In this document: positions 52,280-62,116 of the stretch, piece after piece
How the letters are laid out: each line of letters opens with the position of its first letter
Position numbering within the stretch: position 1 is the first letter of the stretch
Assembly: GCF_001487105.1 (NCBI RefSeq)
Contig: NZ_LN913001.1
Location: forward strand, 1,317,614-1,381,613
Reading direction: 5' to 3'
DNA: 64,000 nucleotides
From: Mediterraneibacter massiliensis
GTDB taxonomy: Bacteria; Bacillota; Clostridia; Lachnospirales; Lachnospiraceae
Notes under the pieces: generated by a model
The model's database searches: none
Seen by the model: the letters and a program-made list of their open reading frames with translations, nothing else
What the model was told of the DNA's origin: nothing
Translations under genes and position numbers: made by a program

Positions 52280-53215
52280 ATGGCATTCAAGCACACATCA
52301 GTATTACTTGAAGAAACAGTAGAAGGGCTGGCGGTAAAGCCAGACGGAACGTATGTAGACGCGACACTGGGCGGAGGCGGACATGCCTTTGAAGTGTGCA
52401 GGCGTTTGAGTAGCAAGGGGAGTTTTATAGGTATAGACCAGGATGCCGCAGCAATCGAGGCGGCAAAAGCCCGGCTGTCTGACTTTGGGGAGAAAGTCAC
52501 GATCGTAAGAAGTAATTATTGTGATTTGAAGTCAAGGCTTAGGGAACTGGGAGTTGACAGGGTAGACGGAATTGTATTGGATCTGGGAGTCTCATCTTAT
52601 CAGCTGGACACGGCTGACAGGGGTTTTTCTTATCGTGTGGACGCACCGCTTGATATGCGGATGGACCAGAGGCAGGCAAGGACGGCGAGAGACATTGTCA
52701 ACAACTACAGTGAGATGGAGTTGTATCGGGTGATACGTGACTATGGGGAGGACAAGTTTGCAAAAAACATTGCGAAACATATTGTTCAGGAGCGTAAAAA
52801 ACATCCGATCGAAACGACGGGGCAGCTGAATGAAGTGATCAGAAGGGCAATCCCGATGAAGATCCAAAAGACAGGAGGCCATCCGTCAAAGCGGACATTC
52901 CAGGCAATCCGGATCGAACTGAACCGGGAACTGGATGTTTTAAAAGATTCATTGGACGAAATGATTGATATGCTAAATCCAAGGGGAAGGATATGCATCA
53001 TCACATTTCATTCATTGGAGGACAGGATCGTAAAGAGTGCATTTAGAAAAAATGAAAATCCATGTACCTGTCCGAGCCATTTTCCGGTTTGTGTCTGTGG
53101 GAAAGTATCAAAGGGAAAAGTGGTGACCAGAAAACCTATCCTTCCGACTGTGGAAGAGATGGAGAGCAATAGCCGTTCTAAAAGCGCAAAGCTTCGTATT
53201 TTTGAGCGGTCGTAA
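52280..53215 (+). CDS. rsmH: 16S rRNA (cytosine(1402)-N(4))-methyltransferase
   Basis: 311 aa. [13 protein letters not shown] at the start, SAM-binding [52 protein letters not shown] [12 protein letters not shown], and [30 protein letters not shown]. The late [14 protein letters not shown] is a Cys-rich loop common in Clostridia. It methylates N4 of C1402 in 16S rRNA in the decoding centre. Second gene of the dcw cluster, as usual. RBS AGGTGGGAGAAA. Confidence 0.96.
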   Translation: MAFKHTSVLLEETVEGLAVKPDGTYVDATLGGGGHAFEVCRRLSSKGSFIGIDQDAAAIEAAKARLSDFGEKVTIVRSNYCDLKSRLRELGVDRVDGIVLDLGVSSYQLDTADRGFSYRVDAPLDMRMDQRQARTARDIVNNYSEMELYRVIRDYGEDKFAKNIAKHIVQERKKHPIETTGQLNEVIRRAIPMKIQKTGGHPSKRTFQAIRIELNRELDVLKDSLDEMIDMLNPRGRICIITFHSLEDRIVKSAFRKNENPCTCPSHFPVCVCGKVSKGKVVTRKPILPTVEEMESNSRSKSAKLRIFERS

Positions 53216-53293
53216 GTATTGGGAGTATCTAAGATATAATCTGTCGGGAAGGGGAGAGCCCGGCAGAAAAGAGTAAGAAAGGGGCAGACGCGT

Positions 53294-53839
53294 ATGGCGG
53301 CAGTAAGAAGAAGACCAAATAGTTATAGACATCATGGATATGCCGGCGGAAATCAGAGGGCATTCTATGTCTATGGAAATACCGTGCGCCAGGCGGAAGT
53401 TCTGCCAAAGAAAGAAACAAGAGAGCACAGCGGAAGCACAAGAAAGACGAGCCGGCAGGTAAAAAGAAACAGAAACAGAGCGTTAAATATGAGCCCTGCG
53501 TATGTGGGATTTCTTGTGGCAGCGGCATTTTGCGCAGTCTTTGTATGTATGCTGTATTTGCAGCTGCAGTCAGACATAGTGAGCCGTTCAGAGAATATCA
53601 CGGCATTGCAGCAGGAACTTGCAGACTTGACAGAGGCGAACGATACAGCTTATAATGCAGCTACAGATTCTGTTAATTTAGAAGAAGTGCGCAGTAAAGC
53701 AATGAATGAACTTGGGATGGTTTATGCGGCACAGGGAACGGTGATCGAATATGACAGCCCGACAAGTGATTACGTGAAGCAGTACAGTGACATTCCCAAA
53801 GATGGAGTGCTTGCACAGTCTAAGAACGTAAAAGAATAA
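53294..53839 (+). CDS. ftsL: FtsL-like cell division protein
   Basis: 181 aa. A long basic cytoplasmic region (residues 1-72, Arg/Lys/Ser/Asn-rich), one membrane helix at about 73-95 (YVGFLVAAAFCAVFVCMLYL), then a coiled-coil stretch (ENITALQQELADLTEAND) and VRSKAMNELGMVYA, the FtsL/DivIC-like end motif. FtsL is part of the FtsQLB complex that activates septal synthesis. Family identity is low, so the call rests on topology and position between rsmH and the PBP gene. The cytoplasmic part is longer than usual. Confidence 0.75.
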   Translation: MAAVRRRPNSYRHHGYAGGNQRAFYVYGNTVRQAEVLPKKETREHSGSTRKTSRQVKRNRNRALNMSPAYVGFLVAAAFCAVFVCMLYLQLQSDIVSRSENITALQQELADLTEANDTAYNAATDSVNLEEVRSKAMNELGMVYAAQGTVIEYDSPTSDYVKQYSDIPKDGVLAQSKNVKE

Positions 53840-53850
53840 GGATTTTGCAG

Positions 53851-55869
53851 ATGGCTAGAAAAACGAAACGTAAAAACAGATTTGAATTTCTGACAAAAAA
53901 ATTTCCTACAAGAATGCAAAAAAAGCTGGTACTGTTGTTTATGGCAATCATACTGGCTTTTGTTGTTCTTATAGGAAGAATTACATACATCAATGCATCT
54001 AAGGGGAGCGGATACACGAAGATCGTTCTCGACCAGCAGGGGTATGACAGCCGGGTGATCCCATATAAGAGAGGGGATATCGTCGACAGGAACGGTACGA
54101 AGATGGCTACCAGTGAGCGTGTGTATAATGTGATCCTGGACGTGGCGGTACTTACTTCAAAAAAAGAATATCTGGAACCGACGAAAACCGTGTTAAAAGA
54201 CTGCTTTGGAATCGAAGGGGATACAGTTGATGAAGTGATCAAGGAAAGTCCGGACAGCCGATATGAGATACTGGCAAAAGGTATAGAATATGAGACGGCA
54301 AAAAAGTTTCAGGATATTGAGAAAGATACAGAAAAGTATCCGAATGTAGAAGGAGTATGGCTGGAGGATGATTATGAACGCATGTATCCATATAATACAT
54401 TGGCAAGTGATGTGATTGGCTTTACCGTCGCGGGAAATGAAGGGGCGATCGGTATCGAGAGCGCCTATAATGAAGTGCTCAAGGGTACTGACGGCAGAGA
54501 ATATGGATATTTTGCGGGCAAGTCCTCTGTAGAGGGAACCGTAAAGGCGCCGCAGAATGGAAATACAGTTGTATCCACCATTGATGTTGCTCTGCAAAGT
54601 ATCGTAGAGCAGTGCATACAGGAATTTAATGAGCAATATGCGGGAGACGGGGAGACAGGCAGTAAAAATACGGCGGTCATCATCATGAATCCAAATACAG
54701 GAGAAATCCTGGCGGAAGCCTCTTATCCGAATTTTGATCTCAATAAACCAAGAGATCTTTCTTCTTTATATTCTGCAGAAGCATGGGAGCAGATGACGGA
54801 AGAAGAACAGACCGAGGCGATGAATATATTGTGGAGAAATTTCTGCGTCAGTGATACATTTGAACCCGGCTCCACTATAAAACCGTTTACGGTGGCTACA
54901 GGTCTGGAAACAGGGGCGATCACCGGTGATGAGAGCTATGTATGCGGAGGATATCTTCATGTCGGAGATTATGATATCAGCTGCCACTTAAAGACGGGAC
55001 ATGGAACTGTGTCTGTGCAGGATGCGATCGCATATTCCTGTAATGTGGCTCTGATGCATATAGCAGATTCTATCGGAATAGAAAATTTTACAAAATATCA
55101 GAGAGTATTTGGCTTTGGTGAGTACACGGGAATCGATCTTCCAGGAGAAGCATCTACGGCGCCTCTTTTATATACAGCGGATACGATGCAGATCACGGAT
55201 CTGGCGACGAATTCTTTCGGACAGACATTTAATGTAACGATGACACAGCTTGCGGCAGGATTTTCTTCTCTGGTCAATGGGGGCTATTATTATGAACCGC
55301 ATGTAGTGAAACAGATACAGGATGAAAATGGCAAAGTAATAGAGACAAAAGATCCGGTCTTGCTGCGCAAAACGATTTCTGCGGATACATCGGCACAGTT
55401 AAAGCAATATATGAAGGCGACGATGGAATATGGTACGGGAAAACCGGCAAATGTGGAAGGATATGATATCGGCGCAAAAACGGGAACTGCGGAAAAATTG
55501 CCGAGAGATACGGGGAAATATCTGCTTTCCTATGTCGGCTTTGCGCCGGCGCAGAATCCAGAAGTGCTTGTATATGTTGTGATCGATGAACCGAATGTAG
55601 ATAATCAGGACAACAGTGCACTTGTATTGGAACTGGCACAAAATATCATGTCCCAGGCATTTCCCTATCTGAATATTACAACGATCGAGGGAGAGTCAGC
55701 GGAAACGAGTACTGCGGATACATCCGGAGAAAGTGAAGAAGCTGCCTCCGAATATACAGATTATGATGCAAATTATGAAGAGACATACGACAATGAAGAC
55801 GGGGCTTATGTAGATGAAAACTACACGCCGGATCTAGATGACTGGGCAGCGGCAGATCCACCGGAATAA
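53851..55869 (+). CDS. Class B penicillin-binding protein (FtsI/PBP2-type transpeptidase)
   Basis: 672 aa. ATG at 53851, 8 bp after AAGGA; a TTG two codons upstream is less likely. One membrane helix at about 25-46, dimerisation domain with RGDIVDRNGTKMATS, and transpeptidase domain with SxxK in EPGSTIKPF, SxN in YSCNVALM and KTG in GAKTGTAEKL. No PASTA domain. The C-terminal ~60 residues are a loose acidic Glu/Asp/Tyr/Ser tail. It cross-links peptidoglycan with a SEDS partner during septation. A second class B PBP follows directly. Confidence 0.92.
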   Translation: MARKTKRKNRFEFLTKKFPTRMQKKLVLLFMAIILAFVVLIGRITYINASKGSGYTKIVLDQQGYDSRVIPYKRGDIVDRNGTKMATSERVYNVILDVAVLTSKKEYLEPTKTVLKDCFGIEGDTVDEVIKESPDSRYEILAKGIEYETAKKFQDIEKDTEKYPNVEGVWLEDDYERMYPYNTLASDVIGFTVAGNEGAIGIESAYNEVLKGTDGREYGYFAGKSSVEGTVKAPQNGNTVVSTIDVALQSIVEQCIQEFNEQYAGDGETGSKNTAVIIMNPNTGEILAEASYPNFDLNKPRDLSSLYSAEAWEQMTEEEQTEAMNILWRNFCVSDTFEPGSTIKPFTVATGLETGAITGDESYVCGGYLHVGDYDISCHLKTGHGTVSVQDAIAYSCNVALMHIADSIGIENFTKYQRVFGFGEYTGIDLPGEASTAPLLYTADTMQITDLATNSFGQTFNVTMTQLAAGFSSLVNGGYYYEPHVVKQIQDENGKVIETKDPVLLRKTISADTSAQLKQYMKATMEYGTGKPANVEGYDIGAKTGTAEKLPRDTGKYLLSYVGFAPAQNPEVLVYVVIDEPNVDNQDNSALVLELAQNIMSQAFPYLNITTIEGESAETSTADTSGESEEAASEYTDYDANYEETYDNEDGAYVDENYTPDLDDWAAADPPE

Positions 55870-55892
55870 TTTGTCTGCCGCATAAGAAAATG

Positions 55893-55947
55893 AATAACCT
55901 TGCAGAAGAATTAATATGTTTTAGAAAGATTCTTTTGTAAGGTTATT
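55893..55947 (+). promoter_or_regulatory. Leader hairpin that covers the RBS of the second PBP gene
   Basis: An 18-bp stem (55893-55910 with 55930-55947, 16 of 18 paired; AATAACCTT pairs AAGGTTATT) has a 19-nt loop. The right arm contains GTAAGG, the only RBS-like text before the ATG at 55954. TTTATTTT follows, so the structure can either act as a leaky terminator between the two PBP genes or hide the RBS. Confidence 0.65.
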
Positions 55948-55953
55948 TATTTT

Positions 55954-57678
55954 ATGAAGAACAAAACATATAATAAAAAGAAAATCCTGATTGTTTTTCT
56001 CTGTGCATGCAGTATTTTATTTGGATTGATCGCAAGATTGGTATATCTGATGATATTTGACGCAGAATATTATCAGGAAATGGCCAAAGCGCTGCACGAA
56101 AGAGAGCGGGAGATCAAGGCGGCAAGAGGAGAGATACTGGACAGAAACGGGATCGTCTTAGCGACAAATAAGACAGTCTGTACGATCTCTGTGATACACA
56201 ATCAGATAGAGGATGAAGATCTAGTGACGCAGACGCTGGCACAGGAACTCAACCTAGATGAAGAGACGGTGCGCGAAAAAGTGGAAAAAGTATCTTCCAT
56301 GGAAAAAATTAAGACAAACGTGGAAAAAGAGATTGGGGATAGGATACGAAATTATAATCTGGCAGGCGTGAAAGTGGATGAGGATTATAAACGATATTAT
56401 CCGTATAATGAATTGGGGTCTACAGTGCTTGGATTTACCGGAGGCGACAATCAGGGAATCATTGGGCTGGAAGTAAAATATGAGGAATATTTAAAGGGGA
56501 CAAATGGGACGATCCTGACCATGACGGATGCAAGAGGAATCGAACTGGAAGGAGTTGCCGAGGATAGGATCGAACCAGTGCAGGGGGATACACTTCAGAT
56601 CAGCCTGGACTATAATATACAGTCATACTGCGAACAGGCGGCTCTTAAGGTGATGGAAGAAAAGCAGGCAGACCGCGTATCAATTTTGTTGATGAATCCA
56701 CAGAATGGAGAGATTCTCTCAATGGTAAATGTACCGGAATTTAATTTGAATGATCCGTATACATTGAATACAGGTGTGGATGAAAAGACATTGTCGGATG
56801 AAGAATTGCAGGATGCGCTGAATCAGATGTGGAGAAATGGATGTATCAATGACACATATGAGCCTGGTTCGACATTTAAGATTATCACTGCGTCGGCGTG
56901 TCTGGAGGAAGGGGTTGTGTCTTTGGAGGATTCTTTTTCCTGTCCGGGATATCGAATCGTAGAAGACAGAAAGATCCGCTGCCACAAGGTGGGGGGACAT
57001 GGGAGTGAAACGTTTGTAGAAGGTATACAGAACTCTTGTAATCCGGTATTTATAGATATAGGACTTAGACTTGGTGCAGAAAAATTTTATGACTATTTTG
57101 AGCAATTTGGACTTCTGGATCTGACCAATGTAGATCTCCCGGGAGAGGCGGGAACCATTATGCATAAAAAAGAGGATATCGGTACTGTGGAACTTGCCAC
57201 AATGTCTTTTGGGCAGTCTTTCCAGATCACCCCGATCCAGATGGCTGCAACGGTCAGTTCTCTGATAAATGGCGGTACGCGGGTGACGCCGCATCTGGGA
57301 ATGGCAGTGCTGGACCAGGACGGAAATGAAAAGGAACGTTTTTCTTATGAGACAGAACAGGGGATCGTATCAAAGAAAACTTCTGAAACAATGCAGATGC
57401 TTTTGCAGTCCGTAGTGGCGGAAGGCTCAGGAAAGAACGCATATATCGAGGGATATTCTATCGGGGGGAAAACGGCGACTTCCCAGACTCTGCCGAGAAG
57501 TGCGAATAAATATATATCTTCTTTTATAGGTTTCGCGCCCGCGGAAGATCCACAAGTGCTGGGGATGGTCGTGATACACGATCCCCAGGGGATTTATTAT
57601 GGAGGAACGATCGCGGCGCCGGTTCTTCGAGATATTTTTGATAATGTACTGCCGTATATGGGGATTGAAAAAGAATAG
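55954..57678 (+). CDS. Class B penicillin-binding protein, second copy, with KTA in place of KTG
   Basis: 574 aa. One membrane helix at about 11-32, RGEILDRNGIVLATN, transpeptidase motifs SxxK in EPGSTFKIIT, SxN in QNSCNPVFID and, where KTG is expected, GGKTATSQTL. The change of the motif Gly to Ala affects the strand lining the active site and may alter beta-lactam binding. It is shorter than the upstream PBP and lacks its acidic tail. Cell-wall cross-linking at the septum or in spores (SpoVD-like) is possible. Translation start lies in a hairpin (55893-55947). Confidence 0.9.
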   Translation: MKNKTYNKKKILIVFLCACSILFGLIARLVYLMIFDAEYYQEMAKALHEREREIKAARGEILDRNGIVLATNKTVCTISVIHNQIEDEDLVTQTLAQELNLDEETVREKVEKVSSMEKIKTNVEKEIGDRIRNYNLAGVKVDEDYKRYYPYNELGSTVLGFTGGDNQGIIGLEVKYEEYLKGTNGTILTMTDARGIELEGVAEDRIEPVQGDTLQISLDYNIQSYCEQAALKVMEEKQADRVSILLMNPQNGEILSMVNVPEFNLNDPYTLNTGVDEKTLSDEELQDALNQMWRNGCINDTYEPGSTFKIITASACLEEGVVSLEDSFSCPGYRIVEDRKIRCHKVGGHGSETFVEGIQNSCNPVFIDIGLRLGAEKFYDYFEQFGLLDLTNVDLPGEAGTIMHKKEDIGTVELATMSFGQSFQITPIQMAATVSSLINGGTRVTPHLGMAVLDQDGNEKERFSYETEQGIVSKKTSETMQMLLQSVVAEGSGKNAYIEGYSIGGKTATSQTLPRSANKYISSFIGFAPAEDPQVLGMVVIHDPQGIYYGGTIAAPVLRDIFDNVLPYMGIEKE

Positions 57679-57750
57679 GTTATGCTGTATACTGTATGAG
57701 GTATTTTGAGCGTAAACCTGTAAAGACAAAAGAGATAAAGAGGTGTATTT

Positions 57751-58707
57751 ATGAGTCATGATGTAATCATTCCAGTACTGATTTCCTTTACGGTCAGTCT
57801 GTTATTGGGACCTGTAGTAATTCCTTTCCTTAGAAAGTTAAAAATGGGACAGACAGAGCGAGAGGAAGGTGTGCAGTCCCATCTGAAAAAAGCAGGAACG
57901 CCCACGATGGGAGGGATCATCATCCTTGCGGGCGTCGTTATCACTTCACTGTTTTATGTGAAAGAGTACCGTGAGATTATTCCGATTTTATTTCTGACAG
58001 TAGGATTTGGGATCATCGGTTTTCTGGATGATTACTTAAAAGTCGTGATGAAACGGTCAGACGGACTTTATCCCAAACAAAAGATGGCGCTGCAGATCGT
58101 GGTGACGGCGATCTTTGCTTATTATATCGTAAAGATTGCCCATATACCGCTGACACTTTTGCTCCCTTTTTCAGATGGAAAATATCTGGATATTGGCTGG
58201 GCGGCGATCCCGCTTTTGTTTGTGGCGGTGATAGGCACTGTCAACGGAACAAATTTTACAGACGGATTAGATGGTCTTGCATCCAGTGTGACTGTCTTGG
58301 TAGCAACTTTTTTTACTGTGGTCGCCATAGGGACAAAGAGCGGAGTGGAACCGATCACCTGCGCAGTCGTGGGCGCGCTGCTTGGTTTTCTTCTCTTTAA
58401 TGTATATCCGGCACGGGTATTCATGGGAGATACGGGTTCGCTGGCGCTGGGAGGATTTGTGGCAGGAACCGCGTACATGATGCAGATGCCGCTGTACATT
58501 ATGATTGTAGGACTGATTTATCTGGTGGAAGTGGCTTCTGTTATGATACAAGTAACATATTTTAAGAAAACAGGCGGAAAGCGTTTCTTTAAAATGGCGC
58601 CGATTCATCATCATTTTGAACTGTGCGGATGGTCAGAGACAAGAGTTGTGGCAGTATTTTCTATTGTCACGGCGATCCTCTGCCTGATCGCGCTGATGGG
58701 GGTATAG
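57751..58707 (+). CDS. mraY: Phospho-N-acetylmuramoyl-pentapeptide-transferase
   Basis: 318 aa, ten predicted helices. QSHLKKAGTPTMGGIIIL, GFLDDYLKV (catalytic Asp pair), NGTNFTDGLDGLASS, FMGDTGSLALGG and APIHHHFELCGW are MraY-specific. It attaches UDP-MurNAc-pentapeptide to undecaprenyl phosphate, giving lipid I. The stop is 2 bp before murD. In many genomes murF and murE sit near mraY; they are absent here. Confidence 0.97.
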   Translation: MSHDVIIPVLISFTVSLLLGPVVIPFLRKLKMGQTEREEGVQSHLKKAGTPTMGGIIILAGVVITSLFYVKEYREIIPILFLTVGFGIIGFLDDYLKVVMKRSDGLYPKQKMALQIVVTAIFAYYIVKIAHIPLTLLLPFSDGKYLDIGWAAIPLLFVAVIGTVNGTNFTDGLDGLASSVTVLVATFFTVVAIGTKSGVEPITCAVVGALLGFLLFNVYPARVFMGDTGSLALGGFVAGTAYMMQMPLYIMIVGLIYLVEVASVMIQVTYFKKTGGKRFFKMAPIHHHFELCGWSETRVVAVFSIVTAILCLIALMGV

Positions 58708-58709
58708 AG

Positions 58710-60068
58710 ATGGATATAAAAGGGAAAAAAGTACTTGTGTTTGGTTCCGGTATCAGCGGAATAGCTGCAGGCAGACTTCTCTTGCAGTTGGGAGCGGAAG
58801 TGATCCTGTATGACGGCAATACAAAGCTTGAAAAAGAGAAGATCTTAAGAAAACTTTCAGAAGGATGTATGGCAAAGGCAGAAGTCTTGTTAGGAGAGCT
58901 GATGCCAGAGGTGTTGGAGCAGCTGGATCTTATGGTGATCAGTCCCGGTGTACCGACTGATCTGCCGGTCATAGATCGGATAAGAGACAGGAAAATTCCT
59001 ATATGGGGTGAGATAGAACTTGCGTATGTCTTTGGAAGAGGAGATGTGCTTGCGATCACAGGAACAAATGGAAAGACAACGACAACAGCGCTGCTTGGCG
59101 AGATCATGCGAAATGCCGGCAGAAATACGTTTGTTGTAGGAAATATTGGGAATCCGTATACGGATATCGTATTTAAGACGAAAAAAGATTCTGTGATCGT
59201 AGCGGAGATGAGCAGTTTTCAGCTGGAGACGATACATACATTTCGGCCAAAGGTGAGCGCTGTTTTAAATATCACTCCGGATCATTTGAATCGCCATCAC
59301 ACGATGGAGGCTTACATCGCGGCAAAGGAAAATATCGCGAAGAACCAGACGGAAGAAGATGTATGTGTACTCAATTTTGAGGATGAGACAACGAGAAAAT
59401 TCGGAGAAAGTATAAAGGCTGAGGTTCTATATTTCAGCAGCCAGCGTAAACTGAAAAGAGGCATATATTTAGACGAGGGGCAGATCATTGTAAATCTGGG
59501 AGAGAAAAAGAGGCTTTGCCATGTGGATGAACTGCAGCTTCTGGGAGTCCACAATTATGAAAATGTAATGGCGGCGGCAGCTATGGCTCTTTCTTATGGG
59601 ATCCCATTGGAAAGTGTACAAAAGTCAGTAAAGAAATTCAAAGGAGTAGAGCACAGGATCGAGTTTGTTGCGGAAAAAGGAGGCGTAGCCTACTATAATG
59701 ACTCCAAGGGAACGAATCCTGATGCGGCTATCAAAGGGATCCGGGCGATGAAAAGACCAACGCTGCTTATCGGCGGTGGTTATGATAAGGAGTCTTCCTA
59801 TGAAGAATGGATCCAGGCGTTTGACGGGAAGGTGAAAAAATTAGTCCTGATTGGCGCAACTAAGGAAAAGATCGCAAAAACAGCCGGAGAACTTGGGTTT
59901 ACGGATGTTATACTGGCAGACACATTTGAGGAAGCTTTTTGTCTGTGCAGGGATCTGGCTGTTCCCGGCGATGCAGTACTGCTGTCCCCTGCCTGTGCCA
60001 GCTGGGGAATGTTTAAGAATTATGAGGAACGCGGAGATAAATTCAAAGAACTTGTAAATCAGTTATAA
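58710..60068 (+). CDS. murD: UDP-N-acetylmuramoyl-L-alanine-D-glutamate ligase
   Basis: 452 aa. The ATG at 58710 comes 2 bp after the mraY stop; the frame is open further back inside mraY but the natural MDIKGKKVLVFGSGISG start is here. Domain 1 Rossmann (GSGISGIAAGRL), central domain with ITGTNGKTTTTALLGE (P-loop), EMSSFQLETI, NITPDHLNRH, and the C-terminal domain with YYNDSKGTNPDAAIK and GGGYDKESSYEEW. It adds D-Glu to UDP-MurNAc-L-Ala. RBS likely GGGGGTATAGAG within mraY. Confidence 0.97.
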   Translation: MDIKGKKVLVFGSGISGIAAGRLLLQLGAEVILYDGNTKLEKEKILRKLSEGCMAKAEVLLGELMPEVLEQLDLMVISPGVPTDLPVIDRIRDRKIPIWGEIELAYVFGRGDVLAITGTNGKTTTTALLGEIMRNAGRNTFVVGNIGNPYTDIVFKTKKDSVIVAEMSSFQLETIHTFRPKVSAVLNITPDHLNRHHTMEAYIAAKENIAKNQTEEDVCVLNFEDETTRKFGESIKAEVLYFSSQRKLKRGIYLDEGQIIVNLGEKKRLCHVDELQLLGVHNYENVMAAAAMALSYGIPLESVQKSVKKFKGVEHRIEFVAEKGGVAYYNDSKGTNPDAAIKGIRAMKRPTLLIGGGYDKESSYEEWIQAFDGKVKKLVLIGATKEKIAKTAGELGFTDVILADTFEEAFCLCRDLAVPGDAVLLSPACASWGMFKNYEERGDKFKELVNQL

Positions 60069-60081
60069 GGAGTGAATTTTA

Positions 60082-61167
60082 TTGGAGCGTCCGGCAAAAA
60101 AGAGGCGGTATGATGACACACTGCTGGTTGTAGTGCTCTTGCTGGCGGGCATTGGTTTGATCTTGCTTTACAGTACCAGTGCATACAACGGCGAGACAAA
60201 GTTTCAAGATTCTTTTTATTATTTGAAAAAGCAGGGGTTTGCTACATTACTTGGAATTGCAGGTATGTTTAGTATTGCCAGGATTGATTATCATAAGTGG
60301 ATTCCCCTGGCTGGTCTGGGATATTTGTCGGCGATCGCTCTTTCCGTTGCTGTTATATTGGTAGGAGATGAGTACAACGGGTCCAAAAGATGGCTGTCTT
60401 TGGGCCCGCTTTCTTTTCAGCCTTCTGAATTTGCAAAAGTGGCAGTGATCTTATTTTTATCATGTCTGATAACAAAGAATATAAAAAAGATGGACACATT
60501 TGGGACATTAGTAAAAGTCATGCTTCCGGTACTTCCGATCGTGGGACTGGTAGGAGCCAGTAATTTAAGCACGGCGATCATCATTTTGGGGATCGCGGTT
60601 GTTTTAGTTTTTGTGGCGAGTCCGAAATATGCACAGTTTATCTGGATGGGTGTGGCAGCTGTTGTATTTCTGGCAGTATTTTTGGCATTGGAAAGTTACC
60701 GGTTGGAGCGTCTTGCGATCTGGCGCAATCCTGAACAATATGAGAAAGGATACCAGACACTTCAGGGGCTTTATGCGATCGGAAGCGGAGGCTTGTTCGG
60801 AAGAGGGCTTGGGCAGAGTGTGCAGAAATTAGGTTTTCTCCCGGAAGCACAGAATGATATGATCTTTTCGATCATCTGTGAGGAATTGGGGATGGTGGGA
60901 GCGAGCATTATTATTTTGCTGTTCCTGCTTCTGATCTGGCGTTTTTTTGTCATAGCAACTAGAGCGAAAGATTTGTTGGGTGCGATGATCGCGTCAGGGG
61001 CGATGGCACATATGATGATCCAAGTAATCTTAAATATTGCAGTCGTGACAAACAGTATTCCTAATACAGGGATCACACTGCCGTTTATCAGTTATGGAGG
61101 AACTTCAGTCGTGTTTCTTCTTCTAGAAATGGGGCTTGTCTTAAGTGTATCTAATCTGGTAGAATAA
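60082..61167 (+). CDS. ftsW: FtsW-type SEDS peptidoglycan glycosyltransferase of the dcw cluster
   Basis: 361 aa with ten helices and a short N-terminus. GLILLYSTSAYNGE, SKRWLSLGPLSFQPSEFAK, QGLYAIGSGGLFGRGLGQS, PEAQNDMIFSIICEELG and TGITLPFISYGGTSVVFLL are the SEDS hallmarks. It polymerises lipid II at the septum with a class B PBP. The start is TTG at 60082: AAGGAG (60067-60072) is 9 bp upstream and no ATG is near. Position after murD is the standard place for ftsW; murG, normally next, is missing. Confidence 0.92.
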   Translation: MERPAKKRRYDDTLLVVVLLLAGIGLILLYSTSAYNGETKFQDSFYYLKKQGFATLLGIAGMFSIARIDYHKWIPLAGLGYLSAIALSVAVILVGDEYNGSKRWLSLGPLSFQPSEFAKVAVILFLSCLITKNIKKMDTFGTLVKVMLPVLPIVGLVGASNLSTAIIILGIAVVLVFVASPKYAQFIWMGVAAVVFLAVFLALESYRLERLAIWRNPEQYEKGYQTLQGLYAIGSGGLFGRGLGQSVQKLGFLPEAQNDMIFSIICEELGMVGASIIILLFLLLIWRFFVIATRAKDLLGAMIASGAMAHMMIQVILNIAVVTNSIPNTGITLPFISYGGTSVVFLLLEMGLVLSVSNLVE

Positions 61168-61194
61168 CCGCATATACATAAAGGAGGAATTTGG

Positions 61195-61947
61195 ATGAAA
61201 AGAAAACGACGCAAAAGAAAAACAAGCCGGCTGATTTTAAGTATTTTTCTGGTTTTATTCCTGCTTAGTGTGATTGCGGTGGTTGGTTTCAGGACAAAGA
61301 AGATCCAGGTGACAGGGAATTCTTATTATGGAGAAAATTCCGTCATTACATGGATCTCACAAGATAAACTGTCTGCAAATTCTTTGTATCTTTTTTTGAA
61401 ATATAATTTTACCGATGCCTCTCTGCCGTCAGGTATAGAGGAATTGAAAATTTCTTTTCGTTCTCCCTGGTCTATACAGGTACGGGTGAAGGAAAAGGCG
61501 ATGATCGGATATATCGATTACGATCAGGCGTATCTGTATTTTGATAAAGAAGGGATTGCCTGTCTGCGCACAAAAAGGGTGATAGAAGGAGTTCCGCATA
61601 TACAGGGTATGGAAGTGGACGTATCGAAAGTAAAAATAGGGAAGTCGCTTCCTGCAGCGGATAAAAAGATTTTTCAGAAAATTGTAGAAGTTTCTAAATA
61701 TTTAGAAAAATACAAACTTGATCCGGACAGTATCTCTTGTCCTGACGGGGAGATACAGCTTACATTTGGGATTGTGATTGTCCAGCTGGGCGAAAAAGAG
61801 TATGAAGACAAGATTGCCCAGATTTCCCCTATTCTTGCAAAACTGGCGGAGCAATATCCAGAGCAGGCGGGGACACTCCATCTGGAAAATTATGATACGT
61901 CCAATACAGCGGTCCGTTTTGTGCCGGAGGCAGCAGATGGAGAATAG
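61195..61947 (+). CDS. ftsQ: Cell division protein FtsQ/DivIB
   Basis: 250 aa. A very basic start (KRKRRKRKTSR), one membrane helix at about residues 13-32, then the POTRA domain opening with TKKIQVTGNSYYGENSVITWI (key part IQVTGNSYY), and the FtsQ/DivIB beta domain (SWxIQVRVKEKAMIGYI-like SPWSIQVRVKEKAMIGYI; YLYFDKEGI). It forms the FtsQLB complex with FtsL. RBS AAGGAGGAATTTGG. The next expected gene (ftsZ) is not seen; an IS element lies downstream. Confidence 0.9.
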   Translation: MKRKRRKRKTSRLILSIFLVLFLLSVIAVVGFRTKKIQVTGNSYYGENSVITWISQDKLSANSLYLFLKYNFTDASLPSGIEELKISFRSPWSIQVRVKEKAMIGYIDYDQAYLYFDKEGIACLRTKRVIEGVPHIQGMEVDVSKVKIGKSLPAADKKIFQKIVEVSKYLEKYKLDPDSISCPDGEIQLTFGIVIVQLGEKEYEDKIAQISPILAKLAEQYPEQAGTLHLENYDTSNTAVRFVPEAADGE

Positions 61948-62048
61948 GCAAAAGAGAATAAAAAGTGTGTGAAAATGCAAGAAAATACAAAAAAATCTAT
62001 TGATTATTTGCTGAAAAAACTATATTCCCGTCTTTGACAGTTAGAAGA

Positions 62049-62096
62049 GAAAAAAACGGCTACAAACCCAGTAAATATGGGAGGTGTAGCCGTTTC
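62049..62096 (-). terminator. Intrinsic terminator of the transposase gene
   Basis: AACGGCTACA (62055-62064) pairs with TGTAGCCGTT (62085-62094), with extra ACCC/GGGA-type pairing inside; on the minus strand the stem is followed by seven T residues. It lies just inside the IS left end and may also stop read-through from ftsQ. Confidence 0.8.
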
Positions 62097-62116
62097 TTGT
62101 CTTGCATCGATATGTG

